Shown piece by piece: positions 1 through 5,452 of a stretch of DNA of 5,452 bases (position 1 is the first letter of the stretch; each line of letters begins with the position of its first letter). This stretch comes from an uncultured Chloroflexota bacterium (GTDB lineage Bacteria > Chloroflexota > Limnocylindria > Limnocylindrales > CSP1-4): assembly GCA_903930745.1 (NCBI GenBank), contig CAIYZX010000276.1, forward strand, positions 1 to 5,452, written 5' to 3'. The translations under genes and the position numbers were made by a program. The notes under the pieces are model-generated. The model ran no database searches. It was not told the DNA's origin and was given only the letters and a program-made list of their open reading frames with translations.

Positions 1-290
1 CCTGCCGTTCGCCTCGGCCCAAGCGGGACCTTGTCCGGATCGTCCGGACACCCGCCGGCACCGTCACCATCGACCCAACCGGCCGGATGCCCGGCCGCGG
101 CGCATACCTGTGCAGGGACGCCGCGTGCTGGGACCAGGCGGACCGGAAGCGTGCCCTGGAGCATGCCCTCAAGACCACCATCCCACCCGAACTCGCGACG
201 GCACTTGCCGCCGGCCCCACTGGGTCTGTAGCGGCCTCCGAGCGCGACACCACGCTTCCAGCAGAAGGAGGAGCCCATGGCCAGGAGTAG
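1..290 (+). CDS. ylxR: YlxR/RnpM family protein (DUF448), 3' part
   Basis: This is the C-terminal 95 codons of a YlxR (DUF448) protein, read from base 3 to a TAG at 288-290; the 5' end lies outside the window. The first visible residues, Cys-Arg, match the last Cys of the family's N-terminal CxxC, so only a handful of residues are probably missing. The family signature follows: LVRIVRTPAG, a DPTGR turn, then PGRGAYLC (visible residues 30-37) and a further Cys at 42, with a basic helix after it. In Bacillus subtilis YlxR (RnpM) binds the RNase P RNA and modulates its activity; that role is inferred here by family. The gene normally sits between nusA and infB, as the downstream side confirms. 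The last 25 or so residues form a low-complexity tail not typical of the domain. The tail carries the infB ribosome-binding site and overlaps infB by 14 nt. Confidence 0.93.
   Translation, partial: CRSPRPKRDLVRIVRTPAGTVTIDPTGRMPGRGAYLCRDAACWDQADRKRALEHALKTTIPPELATALAAGPTGSVAASERDTTLPAEGGAHGQE
265..273 (+). promoter_or_regulatory. Strong Shine-Dalgarno for infB, inside ylxR
   Basis: AAGGAGGAG contains a full AAGGAGG anti-SD match ending 5 nt before the ATG at 277. It lies within the last codons of ylxR. This fixes the infB start and suggests that terminating ylxR ribosomes can hand over to infB. It is the strongest ribosome-binding site in the window. Confidence 0.9.
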
Positions 291-2184
291 GAGCGGCACC
301 CGCGGCCGTCGAGGCCCTCGCAAGCCCCAGCGCCGTCCGGGCGGCTTCGTGCCGGGCGGCGTCGCGACGCAGGACCCGCTTGAGCGAGGCGCCGTCGAGC
401 TTCCGGCGACCGTCACGGTCAAGGACCTTGCGGAGCTGTTGGACGTCAGCCCGGCTGACATCATTCGCGAGCTGATCAAGAGCGGCATCTTCGCCACGAT
501 CAACCAGCTCATCGACCGGGACACCGCATCCCTGGTCGCCGAGGAGCTTGGCTTCGAGGTCGCCGAGCCGGGCTCCGCTGGCGACGACGAGGACGAGGAC
601 GAGAGGCCCGCGGCGCCGGCCCCCGCCGAGAAGGCCAAGCTCTGGGAGGACGAGGACGAGAAGGACCTCCTCCCGCGCGCCCCGATCGTGACCGTCATGG
701 GCCACGTGGACCACGGCAAGACGAGCCTGCTGGACGCCATCCGGTCCACCGCCGTCGCGGCAGGCGAGCGTGGTGGCATCACCCAGCACATCGGCGCGTC
801 CGAGGTCACCACCAAGGACGGCAAGCGGGTGGTCTTCCTGGACACTCCTGGCCACGAGGCGTTCACCAGCATGCGTGCCCGCGGCGCCAAGGTGACCGAC
901 ATCGCGGTCATCGTGGTCGCGGCGGACGACGGCGTCATGCCCCAGACGCTCGAGGCGATCAGCCACGCGAAGGCGGCGAAGGTTCCGCTCGTCATCGCGA
1001 TGAACAAGATCGACAAGCCGGACGCCAACCCGGATCGCGTGAAGAACGAGCTGGCGGAGGCCGGCGTCGTCGTCGAGGACTACGGCGGCGACACGCCGAT
1101 GGTCCCCGTCTCCGCGAAGACCCGCGTGGGCATTGACGCCCTCATCGAGATGATCCTGCTGGTCGCGGACCTGCAGGAGCTCAAGGCGAACCCGAAGCGG
1201 TCCGCCGTGGGCACCATCATCGAGGCGCGCCTGGACAAGGGCCGCGGCCCGGTCGCCACGCTCATCGTCCAGACCGGCACGCTCCACGTCGGCGACGTCG
1301 TGGTCGCGGGCACCAGCTTCGGCAAGATCAAGGCCCTGGAGACCTCGGCCGGCAAGCGGATCAGCAAGACGGGCCCCGCGTCCGCCGCGGTGATCCTCGG
1401 CCTCTCCGACGTGCCGGAGGCCGGTGACGTGCTCCGCGTCGTCAAGGACGTCGTGGAGGCCCGCAACCAGGTCGAGGCCAGGAGGCTCGCCGCCGCGGCT
1501 GCCGCGGGCGGTGGCTCCGGCCGCGCCACCCTCGAGGACCTCTACCGCCAGATCCAGGCCGGCCAGGCCAAGGAGCTGCGGATCATCCTCAAGGCGGACG
1601 TGTCCGGCTCCCTGGGCGCCATCGTGCACGCCCTCGGCCAGCTCTCCTCGGACGAGACGAAGATCAACATCCTCCTCGAGGCCGCGGGCGACATCACCGA
1701 CAACGACATCATGCTCGCGACGGCGTCGAACGCCATCGTCGTGGGCTTCAGCACGGGCATCACCGAGACCGCCCGTCGTGCCGCCGAGGCCGAGGGCGTG
1801 GACGTCCGCCTCTACGACATCATCTACAAGCTCACGGACGACATCGATGCCGCCCTCAAGGGCATGCTCGAGCCGGAGATGGTGGAGGTCGTGGAGGGCC
1901 GCGCCGAGGTCCGCCAGCTGTTCAAGGTTGGCAAGGTGACCGTCATCGCCGGCTGCTACGTCACGGACGGCCGGATCGTCCGCAACGGCCAGGCCCGCGT
2001 CTGGCGCGGCGGCAAGATCATCGTCACCGACCGTATCGAGTCGCTTCGCCGCTTCCGCGACGACGTCCGCGAGGTCGCCCAGAACTACGAGTGCGGCATC
2101 GGGCTCGAGGGCTGGAACGACGAGGTCGAGGGCGACATCATCGAGTGCTTCACGATCCAGGCGCGCAGCCGCATCGCCGGCTAG
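277..2184 (+). CDS. infB: Translation initiation factor IF-2 (compact form)
   Basis: IF2 is the cytosolic GTPase that places formyl-Met-tRNA on the 30S subunit and promotes 50S joining. The 635-residue protein starts with a short basic Arg/Gly-rich segment (1-23). An IF2_N domain follows (about 43-96; VTVKDLAELL, GIFATINQLID), then an acidic linker with two EDEDE tracts (105-109, 124-128). The G domain is complete: G1 GHVDHGKT (142-149), switch I GGITQHIGA (166-174), G3 DTPGH (189-193), G4 NKID (243-246), G5 SAK (279-281). Domain II covers about 310-395, the IF2 (IF-2/C1) domain about 417-525, and the initiator-tRNA-binding C2 domain about 540-628, with the conserved ESLRRFRDDVREV and ECGI segments. 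It is much shorter than the Escherichia coli form (about 890 aa) because the N-terminal region is reduced, as in several bacterial phyla. The ATG start has an excellent Shine-Dalgarno. No key GTPase residue is missing. Confidence 0.98.
   Translation: MARSRSGTRGRRGPRKPQRRPGGFVPGGVATQDPLERGAVELPATVTVKDLAELLDVSPADIIRELIKSGIFATINQLIDRDTASLVAEELGFEVAEPGSAGDDEDEDERPAAPAPAEKAKLWEDEDEKDLLPRAPIVTVMGHVDHGKTSLLDAIRSTAVAAGERGGITQHIGASEVTTKDGKRVVFLDTPGHEAFTSMRARGAKVTDIAVIVVAADDGVMPQTLEAISHAKAAKVPLVIAMNKIDKPDANPDRVKNELAEAGVVVEDYGGDTPMVPVSAKTRVGIDALIEMILLVADLQELKANPKRSAVGTIIEARLDKGRGPVATLIVQTGTLHVGDVVVAGTSFGKIKALETSAGKRISKTGPASAAVILGLSDVPEAGDVLRVVKDVVEARNQVEARRLAAAAAAGGGSGRATLEDLYRQIQAGQAKELRIILKADVSGSLGAIVHALGQLSSDETKINILLEAAGDITDNDIMLATASNAIVVGFSTGITETARRAAEAEGVDVRLYDIIYKLTDDIDAALKGMLEPEMVEVVEGRAEVRQLFKVGKVTVIAGCYVTDGRIVRNGQARVWRGGKIIVTDRIESLRRFRDDVREVAQNYECGIGLEGWNDEVEGDIIECFTIQARSRIAG
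589..661 (+). repeat. In-frame 16-bp direct repeat in the infB acidic linker
   Basis: An identical 16-mer, GAGGACGAGGACGAGA, occurs at 589-604 and 646-661. The copies are offset by 57 bp (19 codons), so both encode EDEDE followed by a basic residue. The sequences after the copies do not match each other, so this is more likely low-complexity acidic codon use than a clean tandem duplication. Confidence 0.7.
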
Positions 2185-2198
2185 GCACGCCCGGCGAC

Positions 2199-2204
2199 GG
2201 GAAG
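2199..2204 (+). promoter_or_regulatory. Weak Shine-Dalgarno for rbfA
   Basis: GGGAAG lies 10 nt before the ATG at 2215, in the 30-nt gap after infB. The match to the anti-SD is partial, and this is the only junction in the cluster without an overlap. The start is supported mainly by protein homology: RbfA proteins begin a few residues before the RVDELL helix. Confidence 0.45.
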
Positions 2205-2214
2205 AACGAACCGT

Positions 2215-2799
2215 ATGACCCAGAGGACCGATCGTGTCGACGAGCTGCTCCGGCAGGAGATCGGCGCGCTGCTTGCCAAGGAGGTCGCGGACCCGCGCAT
2301 CGGGTTCGCGACCATCACGGACGTGGAGACGGCCCCGGACCTCCGCCATGCGAAGGTCTGGGTGAGCGTGATCGGCCAGAAGGGCGACCGCGACGAGACG
2401 ATCCGGGCGCTTCGGGCGGCGATGCCGTTCGTCCAGCACGAGCTGGGGAAGCGCCTCCGGATCAAGCGGATCCCCATGCTCCACATCCACCTGGACGACA
2501 CCGCCGAGCGCGGGACGCGCGTCCTGCACCTGCTCGACGAGCTGGCGGCGGGCGTGGCCCCCGAGGACGTGACCACGTTCAAGGAGTCCCTGCCCACGCC
2601 CGTGCGGCGTCTGCCGCATGACGGCGACACGGAGGCGGATCCGGACGCTGAGGCCACGGCCGATGCACCCGATGCGACGCCACCGACTGGTCCCGCGCCC
2701 GAGGCGCCGGTCCGTCGCTTCCGCGGTGGCTCCGGTCGCGGGCCGCGTCCGTTCACGGGTGGTGGCCGGCCCGTGCGCCGGCGCTCGCCGCGAGGGTGA
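2215..2799 (+). CDS. rbfA: Ribosome-binding factor A with long C-terminal tail
   Basis: RbfA is a KH-type protein that binds the 30S subunit near the decoding region and assists late 16S rRNA maturation, including 5'-end processing and cold adaptation. The core occupies residues 1-112: an N-terminal helix (RVDELLRQEIGALL, 7-20), the hallmark DPRIGFATITDVETAPDL (26-43), the strand AKVWVSV (46-52), and the closing RIPMLHIHLDD (85-95) with a final helix to LLDEL (106-110). The usual length is about 110-135 aa; this protein has 194. The extra tail runs through a linker, an Asp/Glu/Ala/Pro-rich segment (136-164), then an Arg/Gly/Pro-rich basic segment (166-194) with GGSGRG and GGGR. The tail keeps the frame up to the 4-nt overlap with the next start, so it is probably genuine rather than a frameshift artefact. 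Third codon positions in the tail look more relaxed (more T and A) than in the core. Confidence 0.95.
   Translation: MTQRTDRVDELLRQEIGALLAKEVADPRIGFATITDVETAPDLRHAKVWVSVIGQKGDRDETIRALRAAMPFVQHELGKRLRIKRIPMLHIHLDDTAERGTRVLHLLDELAAGVAPEDVTTFKESLPTPVRRLPHDGDTEADPDAEATADAPDATPPTGPAPEAPVRRFRGGSGRGPRPFTGGGRPVRRRSPRG
2792..2795 (+). promoter_or_regulatory. Candidate Shine-Dalgarno at the rbfA/nrnA junction
   Basis: GAGG directly abuts the GTG at 2796, which is too close to serve it, but lies 6 nt before a second in-frame GTG at 2802. If this is the working site, translation would start at 2802 and the protein would be two residues shorter. The GTGA overlap at 2796-2799 argues for the upstream codon by analogy with the two following junctions. 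Confidence 0.4.
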
Positions 2800-3824
2800 C
2801 CGTGCAGGTGGACCTCGCCTCCTTTGCCGCCTCCGTCCCGGAGGCGGTGATCGCGCGCCTGCGCGACGCCCGCCACGTGCTGGCGGTCAGCCATGAGAAC
2901 CCGGACGCGGACACCCTGGGTGCGGTGCTGGGCATCTGCCACATCGTGGAGGCGCTGGGCGGCCACGCCACGGCCATCTCCACGGACGTCCCGCCGCCGC
3001 TCTACGGGTTCATCCCCGGGATCGAGCGGTTCCGCCAGGACCCGGACCCGGCGGAGCAGTACGACCTGCTGGTCCTCGCGGACTGCGCCACTGCGGATCG
3101 CGTGGGAGCCGTGGCCCAGCGCAACGCGGACCTCTTCGCGGCCCTGCCGCGCGTCATCATCGACCACCACGCGTCCAACGACGCGGACGGCGGGGATGAC
3201 TGGATCGAGCCCGGTTCCGCCGCCACCTGCGAGATGGTGGCGCTGCTCGCGGTGCGTCTCGGCGTCCCGCTGGGCGTCGCCGGCCGGGCGATGGCGGACG
3301 GGCTCATGGCCGGCATCGTCATGGACACCGCCACCTTCGCCCATCCCAACGCCACGCCCCGGACGCTCGCCGTCTCCGCGGCCCTCGTTGGAGAGGGGGC
3401 GCCCCTCTCGGACATCTCCCGGCGCCTCTACCGGACCAAGCCGGACTCCCAGCTCCGGCTCTTCGGCCGGGTCCTGGACCGCCTGCGCACGTCCGCGGAC
3501 CGGCGGGTGACCTGGTCCACGCTCCGCCTCGCGGACATCGAGGAGACGGGCGCCATCGCGGCCCACTCCGAGGGGATCATCGACCTGCTCGCCCAGTCCG
3601 AGACCGCCGAGGTGGCGATGCTCCTCAAGGAGGCGTCGGACGGTGGAACCCGGCTGTCCGTCCGTACCAGACCCGGCGGCGTGGACGCCACGGTTCTCAC
3701 CGGCACGTTCGGCGGGGGAGGGCACTCCCGTGCGGCCGGCGCCACGGTGCCGCTGCCGCTGGAGCAGGCCGCCGACGCCGTCCTTCCCATTGCGGAGCGC
3801 CTGGCCGCGGAGGTTCGCCGGTGA
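2796..3824 (+). CDS. nrnA: DHH/DHHA1 phosphoesterase, NrnA-type oligoribonuclease
   Basis: This is a DHH-subfamily-1 enzyme of 342 residues, close to the usual 310-340 for NrnA. NrnA enzymes are Mn-dependent 5'-3' exonucleases that finish degradation of 2-5 nt RNAs; several also dephosphorylate pAp, and some act on pGpG or pApA. Which of these this protein does cannot be told from sequence. The metal-binding set is complete: motif I SHENPDADTLG (32-42), motif II ADCATADRVG (95-104, Asp96), DHH at 123-125 in IIDHHASN, and motif IV GIVMDTATF (173-181, Asp177). The C-terminal DHHA1 substrate-binding domain ends in GGGGHSRAAGA (306-316). The position after rbfA and before truB is typical for this gene in many Gram-positive and Chloroflexota genomes. 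The start is GTG, either at 2796 (4-nt GTGA overlap with rbfA) or at 2802, which has the better-spaced Shine-Dalgarno; I give the longer form. Confidence 0.93.
   Translation: MTVQVDLASFAASVPEAVIARLRDARHVLAVSHENPDADTLGAVLGICHIVEALGGHATAISTDVPPPLYGFIPGIERFRQDPDPAEQYDLLVLADCATADRVGAVAQRNADLFAALPRVIIDHHASNDADGGDDWIEPGSAATCEMVALLAVRLGVPLGVAGRAMADGLMAGIVMDTATFAHPNATPRTLAVSAALVGEGAPLSDISRRLYRTKPDSQLRLFGRVLDRLRTSADRRVTWSTLRLADIEETGAIAAHSEGIIDLLAQSETAEVAMLLKEASDGGTRLSVRTRPGGVDATVLTGTFGGGGHSRAAGATVPLPLEQAADAVLPIAERLAAEVRR
3809..3813 (+). promoter_or_regulatory. Shine-Dalgarno for truB, inside nrnA
   Basis: GGAGG lies 7 nt before the GTG at 3821 and within the final nrnA codons. It decides for the GTG over the in-frame ATG at 3848, which has no comparable motif upstream even though many TruB proteins begin near that Met-Asp-Gly. 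Confidence 0.8.
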
Positions 3825-4795
3825 GCCCCCGGGACCGCACCGGCGGCATGGACGGCGTGATCGTCGTCGCGAAGCCCGCCGGCCCCACCTCGCATGATGT
3901 CGTCGGTCTCGTGCGGCGGCTCTCCGCCACCAAGCGCGTCGGCCACGGCGGCACCTTGGACCCCTTCGCGGCCGGCGTCCTGCCGGTCTTCCTTGGCCGT
4001 GCCACCCGCCTCGCGGAGTACCACCTGGGCGGCCGCAAGCGCTACCGCGCCACGCTCTGCTTCGGCGAGACGTCCACCACGGACGACATCGACGGCGATC
4101 GCACGACCGTGGACGGCGTACCTGTCACGCGCGAGGCGCTCGAAGCGGCCCTCGTGACCTTCACCGGCGCCCAGCAGCAGGTCCCGCCCCAGTACTCCGC
4201 CGTCCAGGTGGAGGGCCGCCGTGCCTACCAGATGGCCCGCGCCGGCAGGGAGGTGGAGCTCGCGCCCCGCGATGTGACCATGTACGCGCTCACGCTCCTG
4301 GAGTGGGACGGCAGCGATCCGGCCCGTCCCGTGGCCGTGGTGGACGTCACGTGCTCCGCGGGCACCTACATCCGCGCGCTGGCGCGCGACCTTGGCGCGC
4401 ACCTGGGCAGCGGCGCCTTCCTGGGCGCCCTCACGCGCACGGAGAGCGGCGGGTTCACCCTGGCGGACGCCGTCTCATTCGAGACGCTGCGCGCCCGCGC
4501 CGCGGACGGCCCGGAGGGTCTCGCGGCCATCCTGCGCCCCATGGATGCGGGCCTGGACGACCTGCCCCATGCTCCTGTGACCGTGGACGAGGTGCGCCGC
4601 CTCTGGGAGGGCCTGGTCACCGGGCCGAAGACCTCACTTGCGGTCAGGGATGCGCCAATCGTGCTGGCCATCGCCCCGGACGGGTCCACCGCTGCGGTCT
4701 GTCGTGCCGTCAACGGTATCCTGCACCCGGACAAGGTCTTTGCCGCACGACCGGCGGTGGACGGACGCCCCACGCCACGCGAGGAGCCGGCATGA
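3821..4795 (+). CDS. truB: tRNA pseudouridine(55) synthase TruB
   Basis: TruB isomerises U55 to pseudouridine in the T-loop of elongator tRNAs and also has a tRNA-folding chaperone role. The 324-residue protein shows the N-terminal MDGVIVVAKPAGPTSHDVV (10-28) and the catalytic motif GHGGTLDPFAAGVL (41-54) with nucleophile Asp47. Tyr75 lies in KRYRATLCFGETSTTDDIDG (73-92), PPQYSAVQVEGRRAY (122-136) follows, and CSAGTYIRALARDLG (178-192) contains the conserved Arg184. The C-terminal part (about 240-308) is consistent with a divergent PUA-like RNA-binding domain; the last 15 residues look like a disordered tail. One small departure is Gln129 in YSAVQV, where most family members have Lys. The gene overlaps nrnA by 4 nt (GTGA) and ribF by 4 nt (ATGA), so coupled translation is likely. 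The GTG start is chosen for its Shine-Dalgarno. Confidence 0.97.
   Translation: MSPRDRTGGMDGVIVVAKPAGPTSHDVVGLVRRLSATKRVGHGGTLDPFAAGVLPVFLGRATRLAEYHLGGRKRYRATLCFGETSTTDDIDGDRTTVDGVPVTREALEAALVTFTGAQQQVPPQYSAVQVEGRRAYQMARAGREVELAPRDVTMYALTLLEWDGSDPARPVAVVDVTCSAGTYIRALARDLGAHLGSGAFLGALTRTESGGFTLADAVSFETLRARAADGPEGLAAILRPMDAGLDDLPHAPVTVDEVRRLWEGLVTGPKTSLAVRDAPIVLAIAPDGSTAAVCRAVNGILHPDKVFAARPAVDGRPTPREEPA
4781..4786 (+). promoter_or_regulatory. Shine-Dalgarno for ribF, inside truB
   Basis: GAGGAG ends 5 nt before the ATG at 4792, which overlaps the truB stop as ATGA. A second in-frame ATG at 4798 would be 11 nt from this motif, so 4792 is preferred. Confidence 0.75.
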
Positions 4796-5452
4796 CGATG
4801 CACGTGGCACGCGGACTTGCGCACCTGCCGCGCTCGGGCGAGCCGGTGTTCGCGGTGGTGGGCGTCTTCGACGGTCTCCACCTGGGTCATGAGTACCTGC
4901 TTGACCTTCTCGCGCGCGAAGCGCGGGCCCGCTCTGCGCGGCCCATGGTGATCACCTTCGACCATCACCCGGACGAGGTCCTCACCGGCTCTGCGCCCCC
5001 GCTGCTCTGCGACCCGGACGAGCGCCTCGCGCGCATCGCGGCAGCCGGCGTGGACACGACGGTGATCGTCCATTTTGACGAGCGCCTCCGCCAGACGAGG
5101 TTCGAGCTGTTCGTTGGGGAGATCCAGGCACGCGTGCCAGTCGCCGGGTTCCTGATGACCCCGGACGCGGCCTTCGGGTACCAGCGTGCCGGCACGCCGG
5201 AGACGCTGGCCGCCCTTGGGCGGACGGCGGGCTTCGACGTGGTGGTGGTGCCGCCCTTCACGCTGGAGGGGCGCCAGGTCCGGAGCACGGAGGTGCGCAG
5301 CGCGATCCACCTGGGGGACCTGGTCGAGGCTGCGAGCCTGCTCGGCCGACCGCACAGCGTGACGGGCCAGGCGACGGAACGTGCCAAGGGCTCTGGTTCG
5401 CTGGTCCGCTTCCCGCTGCCGGTTGCCCTGCCGCCGGACGGAACCTACCGCG
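4792..5452 (+). CDS. ribF: RibF-family FAD synthetase/riboflavin kinase, 5' part, kinase motif degenerate
   Basis: RibF proteins usually phosphorylate riboflavin to FMN (C-terminal domain) and adenylate FMN to FAD (N-terminal domain). The 220 visible codons cover the whole N-terminal FMN adenylyltransferase domain and the start of the kinase domain; the 3' end lies beyond the window. The nucleotidyltransferase signature is intact: VGVFDGLHLGH (23-33, with HLGH at 30-33), TFDHHPDEVL (55-64), and RSTEVRSAI (164-172), the equivalent of the SSTxIR motif. LGRPH (184-188) and a following Gly align with the linker into the kinase domain. There the family's GFPTAN is replaced by RFPLPV (206-211), losing the Thr and Asn that bind Mg-ATP, and the loop to the next motif (DGTYR, 216-220, matching the usual GVYA) is shortened. 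The usual GxDFxFG is also altered to TPDAAFG (123-129). I infer an FAD synthetase whose kinase half may be inactive. Family membership is secure; bifunctionality is not. Confidence 0.92.
   Translation, partial: MTMHVARGLAHLPRSGEPVFAVVGVFDGLHLGHEYLLDLLAREARARSARPMVITFDHHPDEVLTGSAPPLLCDPDERLARIAAAGVDTTVIVHFDERLRQTRFELFVGEIQARVPVAGFLMTPDAAFGYQRAGTPETLAALGRTAGFDVVVVPPFTLEGRQVRSTEVRSAIHLGDLVEAASLLGRPHSVTGQATERAKGSGSLVRFPLPVALPPDGTYR

Noticed and set aside
646..690. Possible internal translation start in infB giving a shorter IF2 isoform, as known in E. coli.
   Set aside because: The purine-rich GAGGACGAGGA looks like a Shine-Dalgarno but is explained by Glu/Asp codons, and the nearest candidate starts (GTG at 688, ATG at 697) would begin at the edge of the G1 strand, leaving the G domain incomplete.
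1424..1939. A 171-codon + strand open frame in another frame inside infB.
   Set aside because: Its product is almost entirely Ser/Arg/Pro/Ala, the signature of an out-of-frame reading of GC-rich codons, and infB is intact across it.
2185..2214. Possible terminator or promoter in the infB-rbfA gap.
   Set aside because: Thirty bases is the largest gap in the window; I see no stable hairpin with a T-run and no convincing -35/-10 pair.
169..2619. An 816-codon open frame on the minus strand, antisense to infB and rbfA.
   Set aside because: It lies opposite genes whose protein families are unmistakable, its translation is rich in Asp/Arg/His/Leu/Val runs with no recognisable domain, and long stop-free antisense frames are expected in GC-rich coding DNA. 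I see no start signal for it.
2181..3725. A 514-codon minus-strand open frame opposite rbfA and nrnA.
   Set aside because: It has the same antisense GC-rich artefact pattern, with low-complexity Arg/Gly/Ser composition and no domain; the + strand is fully explained by rbfA and nrnA.
3428..5355. Minus-strand open frames of 324 and 329 codons opposite nrnA, truB and ribF.
   Set aside because: They are antisense shadows of conserved genes with no family motifs or credible ribosome-binding sites.

Overview
The window is a GC-rich (about 70% by eye), gene-dense bacterial segment. All of its genes lie on the + strand, as a translation and RNA-maturation operon of the nusA-infB type. From left to right it holds the 3' end of ylxR (rnpM), infB (initiation factor IF2), rbfA (30S maturation factor), a DHH/DHHA1 oligoribonuclease of the NrnA type, truB (tRNA pseudouridine-55 synthase) and the 5' part of ribF (FAD synthetase/riboflavin kinase family), which is cut by the right edge. 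I see no mobile element, CRISPR array, RNA gene, internal promoter or terminator. No gene-free stretch exceeds 30 bases.

The packing implies one transcript with translational coupling. ylxR overlaps infB by 14 nt, infB and rbfA are 30 nt apart, and the next three junctions are 4-nt overlaps (GTGA, GTGA, ATGA). The products fit together: YlxR acts on RNase P, IF2 starts translation, RbfA finishes the 30S subunit, NrnA clears very short RNAs, TruB modifies the tRNA T-loop, and RibF makes flavin cofactors. ribF is a metabolic gene that commonly rides at the end of this cluster. nusA is expected just upstream and rpsO often follows downstream, but neither is visible.

The organism is a high-GC bacterium. 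The gene order occurs in Actinomycetota, Chloroflexota, Bacillota and Deinococcota. IF2 is compact (635 aa), whereas most Actinomycetota carry forms well over 900 aa, so I lean weakly towards a high-GC Chloroflexota lineage. This is inference and cannot be settled without a phylogeny.

No undescribed system is evident. The observations most worth following are: (i) RibF keeps its adenylyltransferase motifs but its riboflavin-kinase PTAN motif is replaced by PLPV, which suggests the kinase half is degenerate; (ii) RbfA carries a tail of about 60 to 80 residues that is first acidic and then Arg/Gly-rich; (iii) there are two candidate GTG starts for nrnA, and only the downstream one has a well-spaced Shine-Dalgarno.
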